From positions 806,001 to 870,000 of the forward strand of contig NZ_CP080413.1 in assembly GCF_019457475.1 (NCBI RefSeq): 64,000 nt of DNA. The letters are read 5' to 3'. The notes beneath the pieces were generated by a model. It did no database searches, was not told where the DNA came from, and was given only the letters and a program-made list of their open reading frames with translations. Origin of the DNA: Shewanella acanthi. GTDB taxonomy: Bacteria; Pseudomonadota; Gammaproteobacteria; Enterobacterales; Shewanellaceae. Position numbers and translations under genes: made by a program. Within the stretch, counting starts at the first letter, position 1; the number at the start of each line of letters is the position of its first letter. Shown piece by piece: positions 10,699-20,937 of the stretch.

Positions 10699-12396
10699 AT
10701 GAGTGAGCAAAAGTTAGCCTTAAACGAATACCTAAAAACCGACAGTGATTATCTGCGTGGCACCATTAAGGAAGGCCTAGATTCTTCTGTTACGGGCAGT
10801 TTTAGCGATGGCGACCAGCAATTAATTAAATTCCACGGCTTCTATCAGCAGGATGACCGCGATCTGCGTAACGAGCGTAAAGAGCAGAAACTCGAGCCTT
10901 TATACAGCTTTATGCTGCGTGCCCGTGTGCCTGGTGGTGTGTGTACCCCTAAGCAATGGTTAGGTGTCGATGAAATTGCGTCGACTCTGACAAGCTCCAA
11001 CAGCATTCGTTTAACCACGCGTCAGACGTTCCAATACCATGGTATTCCTAAGCGTAATTTAAAGACCATTATTCAAGGGCTTGATCGCGAAGCGCTGGAT
11101 TCTATCGCGGCCTGCGGTGACGTAAACCGCAACGTAATGTGTAACCCGAATCCGGTTGAGTCTAAGCTGCATGCCCAAGCATACGAAGTGGCGAAAAAGC
11201 TGTCTGATCATCTGCTGCCGCACACCCGTGCCTACGCTGAAATCTGGTTAGATGAAGAAAAGCTGCTGTCGACCGAAGATGATGCCGTCGAACCTGTGTA
11301 TGGTAAAACCTACCTGCCACGTAAGTTCAAAATGGCGGTGGCCGTGCCGCCTGACAACGACGTTGATGTTTACACCAACGACCTAGGCTTCATTGCTGTT
11401 GCCGAAGATGGCGAGCTGGTGGGCTTTAATCTCACCGCAGGCGGCGGCATGGGCTCAACCCATGGCGAGGTAGAAACCTTCCCACGTCTGGCCGATGACT
11501 TTGGTTTTATCAAAACCGATGATGTGATGAAGTTTGCTGAGGCTGTGATGACGGTTCAGCGCGACTGGGGTAACCGCACTAACCGTAAGCGTTCGCGGCT
11601 TAAGTACACCATTGTTGACCATGGTTATGAAAAGTTTAAAGCCGAAGTGGAAGCCCGCGCCGGAGTGAAGTTTGAGCCTAAGCGTGAGGTGGTCATTGGC
11701 GATCGTGGCGATCGTTATGGCTGGGTTGAAGGTGTCGATGGCAAATGGCATTTAACCCTATTTATCGAAAGCGGCCGTATTAAGGATGTGCCGGGTAAGA
11801 GTTTACAAACCGGTATGCGTGAAATCGCCAAGATCCACAAGGGCGATTTTAGAATGACTTCTAACCAGAATATGATTATTGCGGGTGTGGCGCCTGAGGA
11901 TAAAGCAACGATCGAAGGTCTTGCCCGTAAACACGGATTACTTGGCCAAGTGCTGACACAAACCCGAGGTCATTCAATTGCTTGTGTGGCCCTGCCGACT
12001 TGCCCATTGGCAATGGCAGAAGCTGAGCGTTATTTCCCAGAGTTCATCGACCATGTGGACGCGCTGCAGGCAAAACACGGTATTAGCGATCAAGCCATTG
12101 TGGTGCGTATGACCGGCTGTCCAAACGGTTGCGCCCGTCCGTTTGCCGCTGAAATTGGCTTAGTGGGTAAGGCGCCTGGCCGTTACAACTTATACCTAGG
12201 TGCAAACTTTGAAGGTACACGCCTTAATAAAATGTACCGAGAGAACATTCAAGAAGCCGAGATCCTATCTGAACTCGATGGCTTGTTTGGCCGTTATGCA
12301 GTAGAGCGCAATGCAGGCGAAACCTTCGGTAACTTCACCGTTCGTGTGGGTGTTGTGAAAGAAGTTATTGATGCTGCTAAGGATTTTCATGGCTGA
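10699..12396 (+). CDS. cysI: sulfite reductase [NADPH] haemoprotein beta subunit
   Basis: This 565-aa sirohaem and 4Fe-4S enzyme receives electrons from CysJ and makes sulfide. The four cluster-binding cysteines are present as C-x5-C (CVALPTC) and C-x3-C (CPNGC), the signature of sulfite and nitrite reductases. The N-terminal ferredoxin-like half includes [11 protein letters not shown] use the ATG at 10699 ([12 protein letters not shown]), which matches the E. coli-type N-terminus, and not the in-frame codon 33 bp upstream. The gene overlaps cysH by 8 bp. Its sirohaem depends on cobA further along the window. Confidence 0.97.
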   Translation: MSEQKLALNEYLKTDSDYLRGTIKEGLDSSVTGSFSDGDQQLIKFHGFYQQDDRDLRNERKEQKLEPLYSFMLRARVPGGVCTPKQWLGVDEIASTLTSSNSIRLTTRQTFQYHGIPKRNLKTIIQGLDREALDSIAACGDVNRNVMCNPNPVESKLHAQAYEVAKKLSDHLLPHTRAYAEIWLDEEKLLSTEDDAVEPVYGKTYLPRKFKMAVAVPPDNDVDVYTNDLGFIAVAEDGELVGFNLTAGGGMGSTHGEVETFPRLADDFGFIKTDDVMKFAEAVMTVQRDWGNRTNRKRSRLKYTIVDHGYEKFKAEVEARAGVKFEPKREVVIGDRGDRYGWVEGVDGKWHLTLFIESGRIKDVPGKSLQTGMREIAKIHKGDFRMTSNQNMIIAGVAPEDKATIEGLARKHGLLGQVLTQTRGHSIACVALPTCPLAMAEAERYFPEFIDHVDALQAKHGISDQAIVVRMTGCPNGCARPFAAEIGLVGKAPGRYNLYLGANFEGTRLNKMYRENIQEAEILSELDGLFGRYAVERNAGETFGNFTVRVGVVKEVIDAAKDFHG

Positions 12397-13183
12397 TCTG
12401 AATGAAGCTCAAACTGCTTCTAGTTTAAATCCTCTTAAAAGCGTTATCAGTAGCAGCGAACTTAAGGCGCTGCTAACTGCGCCAAAAGAAGTGCAGCAGG
12501 CTGAGCTTGAGCGGATTAATCAGTTCCTCGCGGGGCTGACTGCGCAGGAGCGAGTGCTCTGGGGCTTAGCCTATCTGCCGGGTAATCACGCGCTGTCATC
12601 CAGTTTTGGGATCCAAGCTGCGGTGATGCTGCATTTAGTAAGCCAAGTGCAGTCGGATATTCCCGTTATCCTAACGGATACTGGCTACTTATTCCCTGAG
12701 ACTTATCAGTTTATAGATGAGCTCACCGAGCGTTTAGCGCTGAATCTTAAGATTTACCAAGCGCCTATGACTTCTGCTTGGCAGGAGGCACGATTTGGTA
12801 AACTCTGGGAGCAGGGGCTTGAAGGGCTTGAGCGTTACAATCGGCTTAACAAAGTCGAACCGATGCAACGTGCACTTGCTGAATTAGAAGTGGGTACTTG
12901 GTTTGCAGGCCTTCGCCGCAGCCAAGCCAGTACCCGCGAAGCTTTACCGATTTTAGCAATCCATGGCACTCGGTTTAAATTGTTGCCCATCCTAGAATGG
13001 ACGAATAAAGACGTACACCTCTATTTGCAGCAATTTGACTTGCCCTATCATCCCCTTTGGGAGCAAGGCTATGTTTCAGTAGGAGATACCCATTCGAGTA
13101 AACCACTTGAATTAGGGATGACCGAAGAGGAAACACGCTTTAATGGCCTCAAGCGAGAGTGCGGATTGCATTATGAAATTTAG
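12389..13183 (+). CDS. cysH: phosphoadenosine phosphosulfate (PAPS) reductase, thioredoxin-dependent
   Basis: This 264-aa cytoplasmic enzyme reduces PAPS to sulfite with thioredoxin. It has the nucleotide-binding [13 protein letters not shown] segment, [10 protein letters not shown], and the catalytic C-terminal KRECGLH. It lacks the CC...CxxC cluster-binding cysteines of APS reductases, so PAPS is the substrate, which agrees with cysC in this window. The ATG at 12389 lies inside the cysI stop region (8-bp overlap) with an AAGGA site 6 bp upstream. It is the last gene of cysJIH, followed by a terminator. Confidence 0.96.
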   Translation: MADLNEAQTASSLNPLKSVISSSELKALLTAPKEVQQAELERINQFLAGLTAQERVLWGLAYLPGNHALSSSFGIQAAVMLHLVSQVQSDIPVILTDTGYLFPETYQFIDELTERLALNLKIYQAPMTSAWQEARFGKLWEQGLEGLERYNRLNKVEPMQRALAELEVGTWFAGLRRSQASTREALPILAIHGTRFKLLPILEWTNKDVHLYLQQFDLPYHPLWEQGYVSVGDTHSSKPLELGMTEEETRFNGLKRECGLHYEI

Positions 13184-13203
13184 CTATCATACTGATAAAT
13201 AAT

Positions 13204-13234
13204 AAAAAAACGCCTCATTTGTAGGCGTTTTTTA
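13204..13234 (+). terminator. rho-independent terminator of cysJIH
   Basis: The AAAAAACGCCT / AGGCGTTTTTT hairpin with a 7-nt loop begins 20 bp after the cysH stop. Confidence 0.88.
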
Positions 13235-13904
13235 TTACTCTTTTAATGTGATGATTGAATTTTGTTCTATTTTTGTTTTTGTCGGATTATTCATTTTTAA
13301 TGTACGTTTAATTTTTGAAAAACACATTTAATACAACTGGTTGAGGCTAAGTTTTGTGGTAGGGCAAAATATTTTGTACATTTTTACTAACAGAGTTATG
13401 CACATTAGAGATTTATAAGTTATATTTCAAAGTTCCCGTAGATGGTTTTGTGGGAGTGCGCTGTGTAGTCGTTATCCATACAGACGATTACCAAGTGGAG
13501 TTGTGGTATATCGCTATTGACGGGCTGAGTTTGCTGTGTAGCGATAGAACGAAACCTAAAGCAGCTGAAATCTCAAAAAAACCTGACTCGCCTATGCGAG
13601 TAGAAGCAGTTTGATTGACTTGCTAGCCCTCGTTAATCTCTCCAAATCACCTCGGTCAGCTGATGTTAAAGCTGCCGAGGTTGAGCCTTATGAGTCACAT
13701 TTCATTCTCTTCATTGAATATTCACAATTTTCTGAGCACATTGCAGCCAATTTACATGCATCAATCTCGGAGAATGGCGTAAGTTATGCCAATATAGGCA
13801 CAGCTGCTGTGTATTATCTTTACTTGAGAGACCTAGTTTTCACAGGTTTGGGAGAAAAATCATGTAGGACGCAGGGCTGCAGGAACTGTTCAAAGGACGA
13901 TAGA
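13235..13904. other. long intergenic region before mtgA (670 bp)
   Basis: The first part (13240-13440) is A+T rich. An in-frame extension of mtgA is open from 13611, but it has no homology I recognise and no ribosome site, so I treat it as non-coding. A short perfect palindrome with 6-bp arms (ACTCGC/GCGAGT, 13586-13601) is the only structure seen. No tRNA or known small RNA was recognised. Confidence 0.45.
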
Positions 13905-14678
13905 ATGACCCCCCCTATGTATGCCTCCCGTGATTTTGCAAATCCCTTGCGTAGTGAGCCACCAAAGAAGCCCCAAAAAACGATGATAAGACGAATTTTT
14001 GTCTGGGTGTTTAAATTAGTGCTGTTACTGTGGCTAAGTTCAATAGCCATGGTTGTATTACTGCGTTTTGTTGATCCCCCCATTTGGACATGGCGCATTG
14101 AGCGGGCGCTGTTCCCTCCTGCTCCTATTTCGCAGGTCAAACATCAATGGCAACCATTAGCCAACATTTCCCCTCAGATGCAACTTGCGGTGATTGCGGC
14201 TGAAGATCAAAAGTTTGCTAATCACAGTGGCTTTGATCTTGAGGCGATAACGAATGCGCTGGAATATAACCAGAAAGGAAACAAGGTGCGTGGTGCCAGT
14301 ACCTTAAGTCAGCAAACCGCTAAAAATTTGTTTATGTGGTCGAGTCGAAGCTTTATTCGAAAGGGCATTGAAGCATGGTTTACCCTCTTGATGGAACTGG
14401 TTTGGGATAAGTCCCGAATTCTTGAGGTGTATCTGAATATTGTGGAATTTGGTCCTGGGATTTATGGGGCTGAGGCAGCTGCAAAACATTATTTTGGTAA
14501 ACCCGCAGCAAAACTGACTAGCTATGAGGCTTCCTTACTTGCGGCCATATTGCCCAACCCTTGGACCTACAAAATTGCTCCGCCGAGTCGTTATGTCAGC
14601 CAGCGTTCTGCTTGGATCCGCAAGCAGATGAATCAACTTGGTCAAGTAACCTTAAATCGTGTGCATGCGGCCGATTGA
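13905..14678 (+). CDS. mtgA: monofunctional biosynthetic peptidoglycan transglycosylase
   Basis: This 257-aa GT51 enzyme polymerises lipid II into glycan strands at the periplasmic face of the inner membrane. One membrane anchor (about residues 32-54) follows a short cytoplasmic tail. Catalytic motifs are VIAAEDQKF (catalytic Glu at 100), [13 protein letters not shown], and the downstream [10 protein letters not shown] and [12 protein letters not shown] blocks. There is no penicillin-binding domain, which marks the monofunctional type. I start at 13905 because AAAGGA lies 8 bp upstream. An ATG at 13983 would give a shorter protein (231 aa), closer to E. coli (242 aa), and cannot be excluded. 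Confidence 0.92.
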   Translation: MTPPMYASRDFANPLRSEPPKKPQKTMIRRIFVWVFKLVLLLWLSSIAMVVLLRFVDPPIWTWRIERALFPPAPISQVKHQWQPLANISPQMQLAVIAAEDQKFANHSGFDLEAITNALEYNQKGNKVRGASTLSQQTAKNLFMWSSRSFIRKGIEAWFTLLMELVWDKSRILEVYLNIVEFGPGIYGAEAAAKHYFGKPAAKLTSYEASLLAAILPNPWTYKIAPPSRYVSQRSAWIRKQMNQLGQVTLNRVHAAD

Positions 14679-14937
14679 TTACACGTCAGTAAGGGATAAC
14701 AAAGGCTAAATAATTAAGTTTATAAACCATTGTTTATCTTCTACTATTATTCTCAAGTACGCTAATTAAGTGTTAGTTTATTAAGCTAATTTGCACTGCC
14801 GTTTGCGACATCCCTAGGTAGATTGGTACCCAAATTTTTTAGTCGCCTTTAACATCTTAGGGGCTAAGCGTTGATATTCACTTTTGATTAGACTCCAGAT
14901 ACTGGCTGGAGCTGATGATGTTTAAATGGAGTTTTAG

Positions 14938-16671
14938 ATGAAAAAGCTGTTAATTGCCGCCGCAGTCGTTGCTGCGGGTGCTGGAACTTATTGGTACAGT
15001 CAGCAGGGACAATTTGCAGGGATGTCAACCAATCCTGCCCTTGAGTATATTCCAGCCGATACAGTGGTATTTTCAGGGCAATTAAAGCCATTCCCTTTAA
15101 AAAACTATTTGCAGTCAGCTTCGGCTCAATATCAACAATTACCCGCAGAGACGCTTGCTGAATTGCAATCTGTGGATAGTCCTGCGGTGAAGTTTTTTGT
15201 GAGTTTTTATCAACAATACCTAGAGGGAATGAAGAAACCGGCCGCGCTTTTAACAAGCTTTGGTCTTGCTGATGAAATCCAAACTTATTTCTACACCTTA
15301 GGTGCCTTACCCGTTGTGAAAGTGGATGTTGCCCAAATTACGGCCTTTTGGGCTGTTTTAGATAAGGCGGAAAAAGACAGCGGTCTGAGCCATGAAATGC
15401 GTCAGCTTGCAGGTTTAGATTACCGTGCGTATCGCTTATCAGATGCCGATTCCGATGAAAAACTGGAACTGCTTTTTGCCTATAAGGATGGAGTGCTGAC
15501 GGTAACTTTGTCGACTAAGGCGACTGAGCCCGAGCTATTGGAGTTGGCATTTGGGCTTAAGAAAGCAGAGCATTCGCTAGCCGCCTCTGGCATGGTAGAA
15601 GATATTATCCAAACCCATGGTTTTACCGAGGACAGCATCAGCTTTATTAATCATGTGGAAATCGTCAAGGCCATAACATCTGCCGATGGCAATATGCTGT
15701 CGAAGCAACTCACAAAGTTTCTGATGGCGGAAAACTTTGGCGAAGATCCGCTGGCGCCAATCCGCACTGAAGAGTGTCGCAACGAATTTAACGCGATAGC
15801 GGCAAACTGGCCGCGCACAGTCGCGGGGTTAACTGTGATGTCCGCCACGGGTAAAGAAAGTCATGTGGAGGGCAAGTTTGTTATTGAATCGAAAAATCAG
15901 CCGATTTTAACTGCACTGCAAAAAATGCGAGGCTTTATTCCTGCCCATCTGACCGATATCAATAGCTCAATTTTCTCCATGGGCGTTGGCCTAGATATGA
16001 ATGAGCTGGCGCCGTCATTAGCCTCAATTTGGGATGATTTGCAAAAACCGCAATTTACCTGTGCGCCACTGGCAGAAATTCAAGCTGAGTTAAGCCAGCA
16101 GAGCCCTGCAATGCTCGGTATGTTTACTAGCATGGCCAATGGTGTGAAGGGGATGAGTGTTTCCCTGTTCGATTATCAGATGAGTGCAGAAGATAAAGAA
16201 CCAGCACTGGCATCTTTAGATGCGTTAGTTAGCTTAAGTGCTGAAAATCCTTCGATGTTATTCAATATGGCTAAACCCTTTGTGCCTATGCTTGCCGATG
16301 TGCAGTTAGCCGATAATGGTGAGCCAACGGATCTTTCGGCGCTGCTAATGTTGCCGCCAGAGTTTAACATCAAGCCCATGTTGGCAATTAAAGGGCAACA
16401 TTTAGTGGTGTATTCGGGTGAGAAGGGCCTTGCCCATGCAAACAATTTGGCCAAGGAACAACTTACGGCCAATGGGCTTTTCGGTCTGACGGCTGACTAC
16501 GGCAAAATGTTTACTCCAATGGTGACGTTGCTAGAGTTGAGTGGCGAGCCAGTGCCGCCAGAAATGCAGATGCTAAAAAACTACAATATGCGTATTCAGT
16601 TTGGATTTGATGTGAATGATAAAGGCTTAGTGTTTGATTCTTTAATGAATATTAAAGCGACTGAGCAATAA
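14938..16671 (+). CDS. unknown exported or membrane-anchored protein, 577 aa
   Basis: I do not recognise the family. Residues 3-17 are Ala/Val-rich and hydrophobic after a KK n-region, giving a signal peptide or anchor, so most of the chain should be periplasmic. The rest is acidic, with alternating helical and beta-like stretches and no catalytic motif. Two cysteines near the middle (around CRNEF and FTCAPL) could form a disulfide. Phrases such as PADTVVFSGQLKP resemble DUF3352-like proteins that report on a substrate-like quantity, but I would not assign that domain. It is a single gene with its own terminator. No function is assigned. Confidence 0.8.
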   Translation: MKKLLIAAAVVAAGAGTYWYSQQGQFAGMSTNPALEYIPADTVVFSGQLKPFPLKNYLQSASAQYQQLPAETLAELQSVDSPAVKFFVSFYQQYLEGMKKPAALLTSFGLADEIQTYFYTLGALPVVKVDVAQITAFWAVLDKAEKDSGLSHEMRQLAGLDYRAYRLSDADSDEKLELLFAYKDGVLTVTLSTKATEPELLELAFGLKKAEHSLAASGMVEDIIQTHGFTEDSISFINHVEIVKAITSADGNMLSKQLTKFLMAENFGEDPLAPIRTEECRNEFNAIAANWPRTVAGLTVMSATGKESHVEGKFVIESKNQPILTALQKMRGFIPAHLTDINSSIFSMGVGLDMNELAPSLASIWDDLQKPQFTCAPLAEIQAELSQQSPAMLGMFTSMANGVKGMSVSLFDYQMSAEDKEPALASLDALVSLSAENPSMLFNMAKPFVPMLADVQLADNGEPTDLSALLMLPPEFNIKPMLAIKGQHLVVYSGEKGLAHANNLAKEQLTANGLFGLTADYGKMFTPMVTLLELSGEPVPPEMQMLKNYNMRIQFGFDVNDKGLVFDSLMNIKATEQ

Positions 16672-16690
16672 AACTATCAATCAACAGTCA

Positions 16691-16723
16691 CGTAAAAAGC
16701 CTGCTATTTGCAGGATTTTTACG
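16691..16723. terminator. bidirectional rho-independent terminator
   Basis: The arms CGTAAAAAgCCTGC and GCAGGaTTTTTACG pair around TATTT, with one mismatch. The hairpin lies 20 bp after the 577-aa gene and also faces the minus-strand gene ending at 16792. Confidence 0.8.
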
Positions 16724-16791
16724 TTAAGTCTTTTACTTCAAGCTTTTTGCTTTAGCGTGTCAAACTTCGCTCATTGACATATATCAATAAC

Positions 16792-18333
16792 TTAATCGAC
16801 AAAGGCAAATTTGGGCTGAACCCTAGGTTGAATCGGTTTTGGCGCTGCGGTTTTAACTAAACTGACTAATCCTTGCCATTCTATGTCGCTGTTTTGTGGA
16901 AGATAAATATCTGGCTCTGTGCCTTTACCTGAAAGAAGATTGCCCTTGGCATCGTAGGTAAGGGTACTGCTAAAAAGCACCTCTAAACCGCTGTTGGGAA
17001 GTGTTAGGTGATATTGTCTGGCGAAGTCTCCTGAGGTTTTCTCACCAATTAAATTGACCCTAGACCAGTTCTTAGTTCGGTAGGCAATCCATTCACATTC
17101 CTGGCGACATTGTGCGCTGACCAGTATTGCCAAGCGGTTCGTTCCTTCAGGGGCAACATCGGGTTTAGTACGAACATACCAGGGACTGAATGACCGATTA
17201 TCGCCCTCCGGCAGTGTATTGGTGAGTTGTTGTCGCCTAAGGGATGATAGTTTAAGGGCATCTAAGGGGCGAAAGTTTAAGGGTTGTAGATAGTCATTTC
17301 TAAATTCAGTGGAGCGTCGATAACGGGCAAAGCCCATGATCTCAGCCCAGGGGCTGAGCCCTGTATTTTCTGCGGGCTGGATATCTTGATAGCGTGACAG
17401 CAAAGTCAGTAATCGGGGACTAAAACCTTTTGCTTCACGCAAATCGATGATCAACAGCGGATAGGTCATACCTTGTAGTAGTGTTTGCTGTAGGTTTTTA
17501 TTGAGTTCAAACCCATACAAATCATCAATTTTTAGCATCACCGTATCCCTATTTATAGTTTCCAATCCATTGCCTGATAAGTGGTTTTTAACGGGAGCCA
17601 AGGTATTGAGCTTCTTCATTAGATGATTGAAGCTTATGTCTATTTCCTCTGGTTCATCCTTGGGCATAGAAGGGGCTTTATGGGCCAAAGCCATGGTCAT
17701 CTGAGTAGTTTGCAGATCATCGTTACTGAGGGTCAGCAGCACATAGGGCTTGATGCTTAATCCTAGATCTTCGCGTAATAGATTGAGTTTTCTGAGCCAA
17801 ACAGCTTGCATTTCTTGGCTCTCTTTTGCGGGTTCAGATAAGTAGGTTTGGCTAGTGCTTATCCATTTATTCAAGGGGATCCCGTCGATATGGGTGATAA
17901 AGGGAAACTCTGCACTAAGGGGAGAGTTATTTTTATCCAAGGCAAGCCATTGGGCATTTAAGGGGCGTAATATGAAGGGGATTTCAGTACTTTCATCCTT
18001 GAAATTACTGACAAGGCTTCCAGGATCTTTGATGCTATTGAGTAATTTTGTAAGCTCGGCGGCAAAGCGTTCCTTGGGGGTACTGTCTTGATATTGTTCG
18101 CTAATGAGTCCAGCTAAGTGATTTAATTGCTTGGTGCTATGTTGGCTATCGAGGGCGTAAAAGGCCGAATGCTGCTCGAGTTGCTGGAGTAGCACATAAA
18201 GATCCTGTCGAATATCTTGGGTAGATAATTCGTTAGGATGATTTTCTGGCGTTGCGATAAACGCGAGTTTTAGCAGGCTCGCGCCTATGATGATGCTCAG
18301 AATCCTGACGATAGCTCGATAGCTAAACTTCAT
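16792..18333 (-). CDS. S41 peptidase-fold protein, probably catalytically degenerate
   Basis: This 513-aa protein has an N-terminal signal anchor (residues ~8-27). The C-terminal ~220 residues follow the S41 (C-terminal processing protease) pattern: PLLIIDLREAKG, then ILVSAQCRQECEWIAYR, then NLIGEKTSGDFARQYHLTLPNSG, and GKGTEPDIYLPQ at the end. In active members the nucleophilic Ser lies three residues before a conserved Glu, and the Lys lies two residues after FG in GExTFGK. Here those positions read Q and D, so the Ser-Lys dyad looks lost. No PDZ domain is evident. It may be a periplasmic pseudo-protease or binding protein. The alignment is by eye. Confidence 0.65.
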   Translation of the reverse strand: MKFSYRAIVRILSIIIGASLLKLAFIATPENHPNELSTQDIRQDLYVLLQQLEQHSAFYALDSQHSTKQLNHLAGLISEQYQDSTPKERFAAELTKLLNSIKDPGSLVSNFKDESTEIPFILRPLNAQWLALDKNNSPLSAEFPFITHIDGIPLNKWISTSQTYLSEPAKESQEMQAVWLRKLNLLREDLGLSIKPYVLLTLSNDDLQTTQMTMALAHKAPSMPKDEPEEIDISFNHLMKKLNTLAPVKNHLSGNGLETINRDTVMLKIDDLYGFELNKNLQQTLLQGMTYPLLIIDLREAKGFSPRLLTLLSRYQDIQPAENTGLSPWAEIMGFARYRRSTEFRNDYLQPLNFRPLDALKLSSLRRQQLTNTLPEGDNRSFSPWYVRTKPDVAPEGTNRLAILVSAQCRQECEWIAYRTKNWSRVNLIGEKTSGDFARQYHLTLPNSGLEVLFSSTLTYDAKGNLLSGKGTEPDIYLPQNSDIEWQGLVSLVKTAAPKPIQPRVQPKFAFVD

Positions 18334-18710
18334 GTTCCTCCATGATTTTTAACATATTAATGGCAAAAATGATGTGCAACTACTAGTGTGAAAACCTAGT
18401 TTTGCAATCAAAATCGACATTCCATGACCGTTACGCTTTTCCCTTAAAGCAATTTATCACCCGTTTGTGACGTTGGCGTAAAGTATTTAGGCTAATTTTT
18501 GTACTTTGTCACGTTTGAAATGTTTATAAAATTTGCAGACATCACCAGCAGTCGCACTGAGTGTCTAATTAAAAAGGGATTTCTAGATTGAATAGCGTGT
18601 TTTACCTAAGCGCGATAAAGTCCCTTAAGCAGGCTCTCATTCACCTGCATTAAGGAGCCTAGACTAAACACTTAGGCTAGGTATTTGCCTAATCTAATAT
18701 ACTGTTGTTA
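18334..18710. other. intergenic region between two minus-strand genes (377 bp)
   Basis: It should contain the promoter of the S41-like gene and the end of pldA. A TTAGGC / GCCTAA repeat (18672-18692), ~20 bp past the pldA stop, could be an RNA hairpin but lacks a T-run. No ORF or RNA gene is evident. Confidence 0.4.
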
Positions 18711-19595
18711 TTAGAGAATATCATTGAGGGAAACTCCGATGCCGATGCGTTGGCCATGGTAGTTGTAGTCAATAAGGCTCTCACCGTAACCATTAAAATA
18801 TTGGGTATACACCCTAAGGTTGCCAATGATGGGGTAACTCCAAGTGATTTCGGCCGATCCCCTATCTATGTCTTTTAAGTTGGACTTTAGCGTCAGGGTA
18901 AATCTATGTTCATCAAGACCATAGACACCAACAAACTCAGCCCTGCCAATATATTCATCTATGTCGGGATTATCGTCGCCACGGGGCTGGTGGATATCGG
19001 TCTTGGTATCCTCTGGGATACGCCACCATAACTTAGTGGAGAAGGCCAGCGGTCCTGCGTCAAAAATGAGTGTACCGTAGAGCCGATTCCAACTGCGGGA
19101 CAATAGCCCAGATTTACCATTGGATTGATGGACGGCGCCAAACCCCCAAAAGGAGTTAGTCACACTACCGATTTTCCAATCATTGTTAAACAGCATAAAG
19201 ATTTCGGGTTCGTGGTTGGTTTCCCTAAAAGGAGACGAAATTTCTTTGTTATAAACCTGCCAGTAGGATTGGTTGGTGTAGGCAAAAAACAGGTGGCCAT
19301 TATCGCCAAATACGTTGTACCAGAGCGGAAATTTAAAGCTTATCTGGAACTTGGCCTCCATGTCCTTAAGGTTGTAATTGTCGTCGCTGGACTCTTGAGC
19401 AAAGGGCTCCATATTCGGATCGGGGTTATAAGTGACCGGAAGTAAATAATTTACCCTATGGGGAGTAATCACAAAGGGCCGCTCGGAGGTAGCCAGTTCA
19501 TCCTTTACTCTATCTTTGATCAGTGATTCTTCGGCTTGTAAAGCTGTACAGGTGAATAATCCAAGTAATCCAATGAATTGAAAACTTTTCGACAT
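18711..19595 (-). CDS. pldA: outer-membrane phospholipase A1
   Basis: This 294-aa precursor has a cleavable signal peptide ending at about ALQA (residue 21). OMPLA is a 12-stranded outer-membrane barrel that hydrolyses misplaced surface phospholipids when it dimerises with calcium. The active-site motif HQSNG gives His156 and Ser158, and SRSWN gives Asn170; their spacing equals His142, Ser144 and Asn156 of E. coli. The C-terminal strand ends ...GVSLNDIL, so it lacks the classic terminal Phe. It is a single gene, divergent from cobA across a 418-bp gap. Confidence 0.93.
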   Translation of the reverse strand: MSKSFQFIGLLGLFTCTALQAEESLIKDRVKDELATSERPFVITPHRVNYLLPVTYNPDPNMEPFAQESSDDNYNLKDMEAKFQISFKFPLWYNVFGDNGHLFFAYTNQSYWQVYNKEISSPFRETNHEPEIFMLFNNDWKIGSVTNSFWGFGAVHQSNGKSGLLSRSWNRLYGTLIFDAGPLAFSTKLWWRIPEDTKTDIHQPRGDDNPDIDEYIGRAEFVGVYGLDEHRFTLTLKSNLKDIDRGSAEITWSYPIIGNLRVYTQYFNGYGESLIDYNYHGQRIGIGVSLNDIL

Positions 19596-20013
19596 TAATG
19601 CTCCTTGATGTCTTTATTGGCCTTTGCATCCTACTTTACTGTGTCAAAATGTAACCTGAATTGAATCCTATTACGCCATATCTTTACGCAACATAACCTT
19701 AGCGAAGGACGGCTCACAAGCCAAAGTCGATTACCGGTATAATTTTTAGCGATAAGTTAGCACTGGGATTGTTGATACATGGCTAATTTTGACGGATAAA
19801 TAATCTCGAGTTAACAAGTATAAATTCTTTATATTCATGCTATTAAAGCATTCTCGCTGCGTTATTTACTTCTGTGCTTGGTGACCTTTAGCCGCGCATG
19901 CATTTCACAACTGCCTCATATATCTTTTGGGTATAAAAACTAATTATTTTATATTTATTATGGAATATCACAGGGGCTATATTGCTAACCATTAAGGTGA
20001 TTTGGGGAATGTG
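19596..20013. other. divergent intergenic region, pldA / cobA (418 bp)
   Basis: It should carry the pldA promoter (minus) and the promoter of the cobA-cysDN-cysC operon (plus). A TATAAT hexamer is present at 19738-19743 without a convincing -35. The cobA-proximal 80 bp are A+T rich. No CysB site can be fixed by eye. Confidence 0.4.
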
Positions 20014-20832
20014 ATGGAAGTGTTATCTTTACCGGGCCAGTCGGCGAAGGGCAAAGTGTGGCTGGTTGGCGCAGGCCCTGGCGATGTAGAGCTACTCACG
20101 CTCAAGGCATGGCGCATTCTTAAATCCGCTGATGTGGTGCTCTTTGACGCCCTTGTCAGTCAGGACATCTTAAATCTCATCCCCAAGGACGCTGAGAAAA
20201 TTGCCGTCGGCAAACGAGCGGGTAAACACAGTGCCGCCCAAGATGAAATTAATCAGCTGTTAGTCACCAAAGCTTTTACTCGTAAAAATGTCGTCCGCTT
20301 AAAGGGTGGCGATCCCTTTATTTTCGGTCGTGGCGGTGAAGAGCTACAAACCTTAGTTGAAGCGGGTGTTGAATTTGAAGTGGTACCGGGTATCACTGCC
20401 GCCAGCGGTACATCTGCCTATGCCGGTATCCCGCTAACCCACAGGGATTATGCCCAGGGCGTGACCTTTATCACTGGTCATTGTCAGCTCGAGAGTCGCC
20501 CCATGGATTGGCAAGCTTATGCTAATTCAAACAACACCTTAGTTGTGTATATGGGCATTTTGAATGCGGGCATTATCAGTCAAGGTCTGATTGGTGCCGG
20601 GCGTCATCCTAATACGCCTGTTGCCATTGTCTCTAAGGCGACCACCCGTGAGCAGCAACGATTCATTGGCCGCTTAGGGGAGCTTGAGCAGCTTGCGGCC
20701 AATCCTGAGTTACAAATGCCTGCACTGATGATTATTGGTGAGGTGGTTGAGCTGGCACACAGCTTAAATTGGTTTAATCCAGCGCAATATGAAGCTGGCA
20801 CTGTCGATGCGCTGTTAGCGTCAAGACTCTAG
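20014..20832 (+). CDS. cobA: uroporphyrinogen-III C-methyltransferase
   Basis: This 272-aa enzyme uses S-adenosylmethionine to methylate uroporphyrinogen III twice, giving precorrin-2, the precursor of sirohaem. Signatures are VGAGPGDVELLTLKA at the N-terminus and RLKGGDPFIFGRGGEE near residue 95. It is the stand-alone methyltransferase, without the dehydrogenase/chelatase half of E. coli CysG, so those steps must be encoded elsewhere. I start at the ATG (20014) behind GGGGAA; in-frame TTG (20002) and GTG (20011) are alternatives. Its place at the head of the sulfate-activation genes fits supply of sirohaem to CysI. Confidence 0.93.
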   Translation: MEVLSLPGQSAKGKVWLVGAGPGDVELLTLKAWRILKSADVVLFDALVSQDILNLIPKDAEKIAVGKRAGKHSAAQDEINQLLVTKAFTRKNVVRLKGGDPFIFGRGGEELQTLVEAGVEFEVVPGITAASGTSAYAGIPLTHRDYAQGVTFITGHCQLESRPMDWQAYANSNNTLVVYMGILNAGIISQGLIGAGRHPNTPVAIVSKATTREQQRFIGRLGELEQLAANPELQMPALMIIGEVVELAHSLNWFNPAQYEAGTVDALLASRL

Positions 20833-20937
20833 TCGGTATTCAACCCACACTTGCGCAGCGAGCTGCGGCAAGCAAAAAGCAATTGAACAGAGTTAATCCT
20901 GCCCAATGGCAGTTTTTAAAGGTAAACGGAGAAGTGT

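Noticed and set aside
13611..13904. 98-codon in-frame extension upstream of mtgA
   Set aside because: It has no ribosome site, no family similarity and unusual composition. A proper site precedes 13905.
20002..20013. TTG/GTG starts for cobA
   Set aside because: Possible but weaker than the ATG behind GGGGAA.
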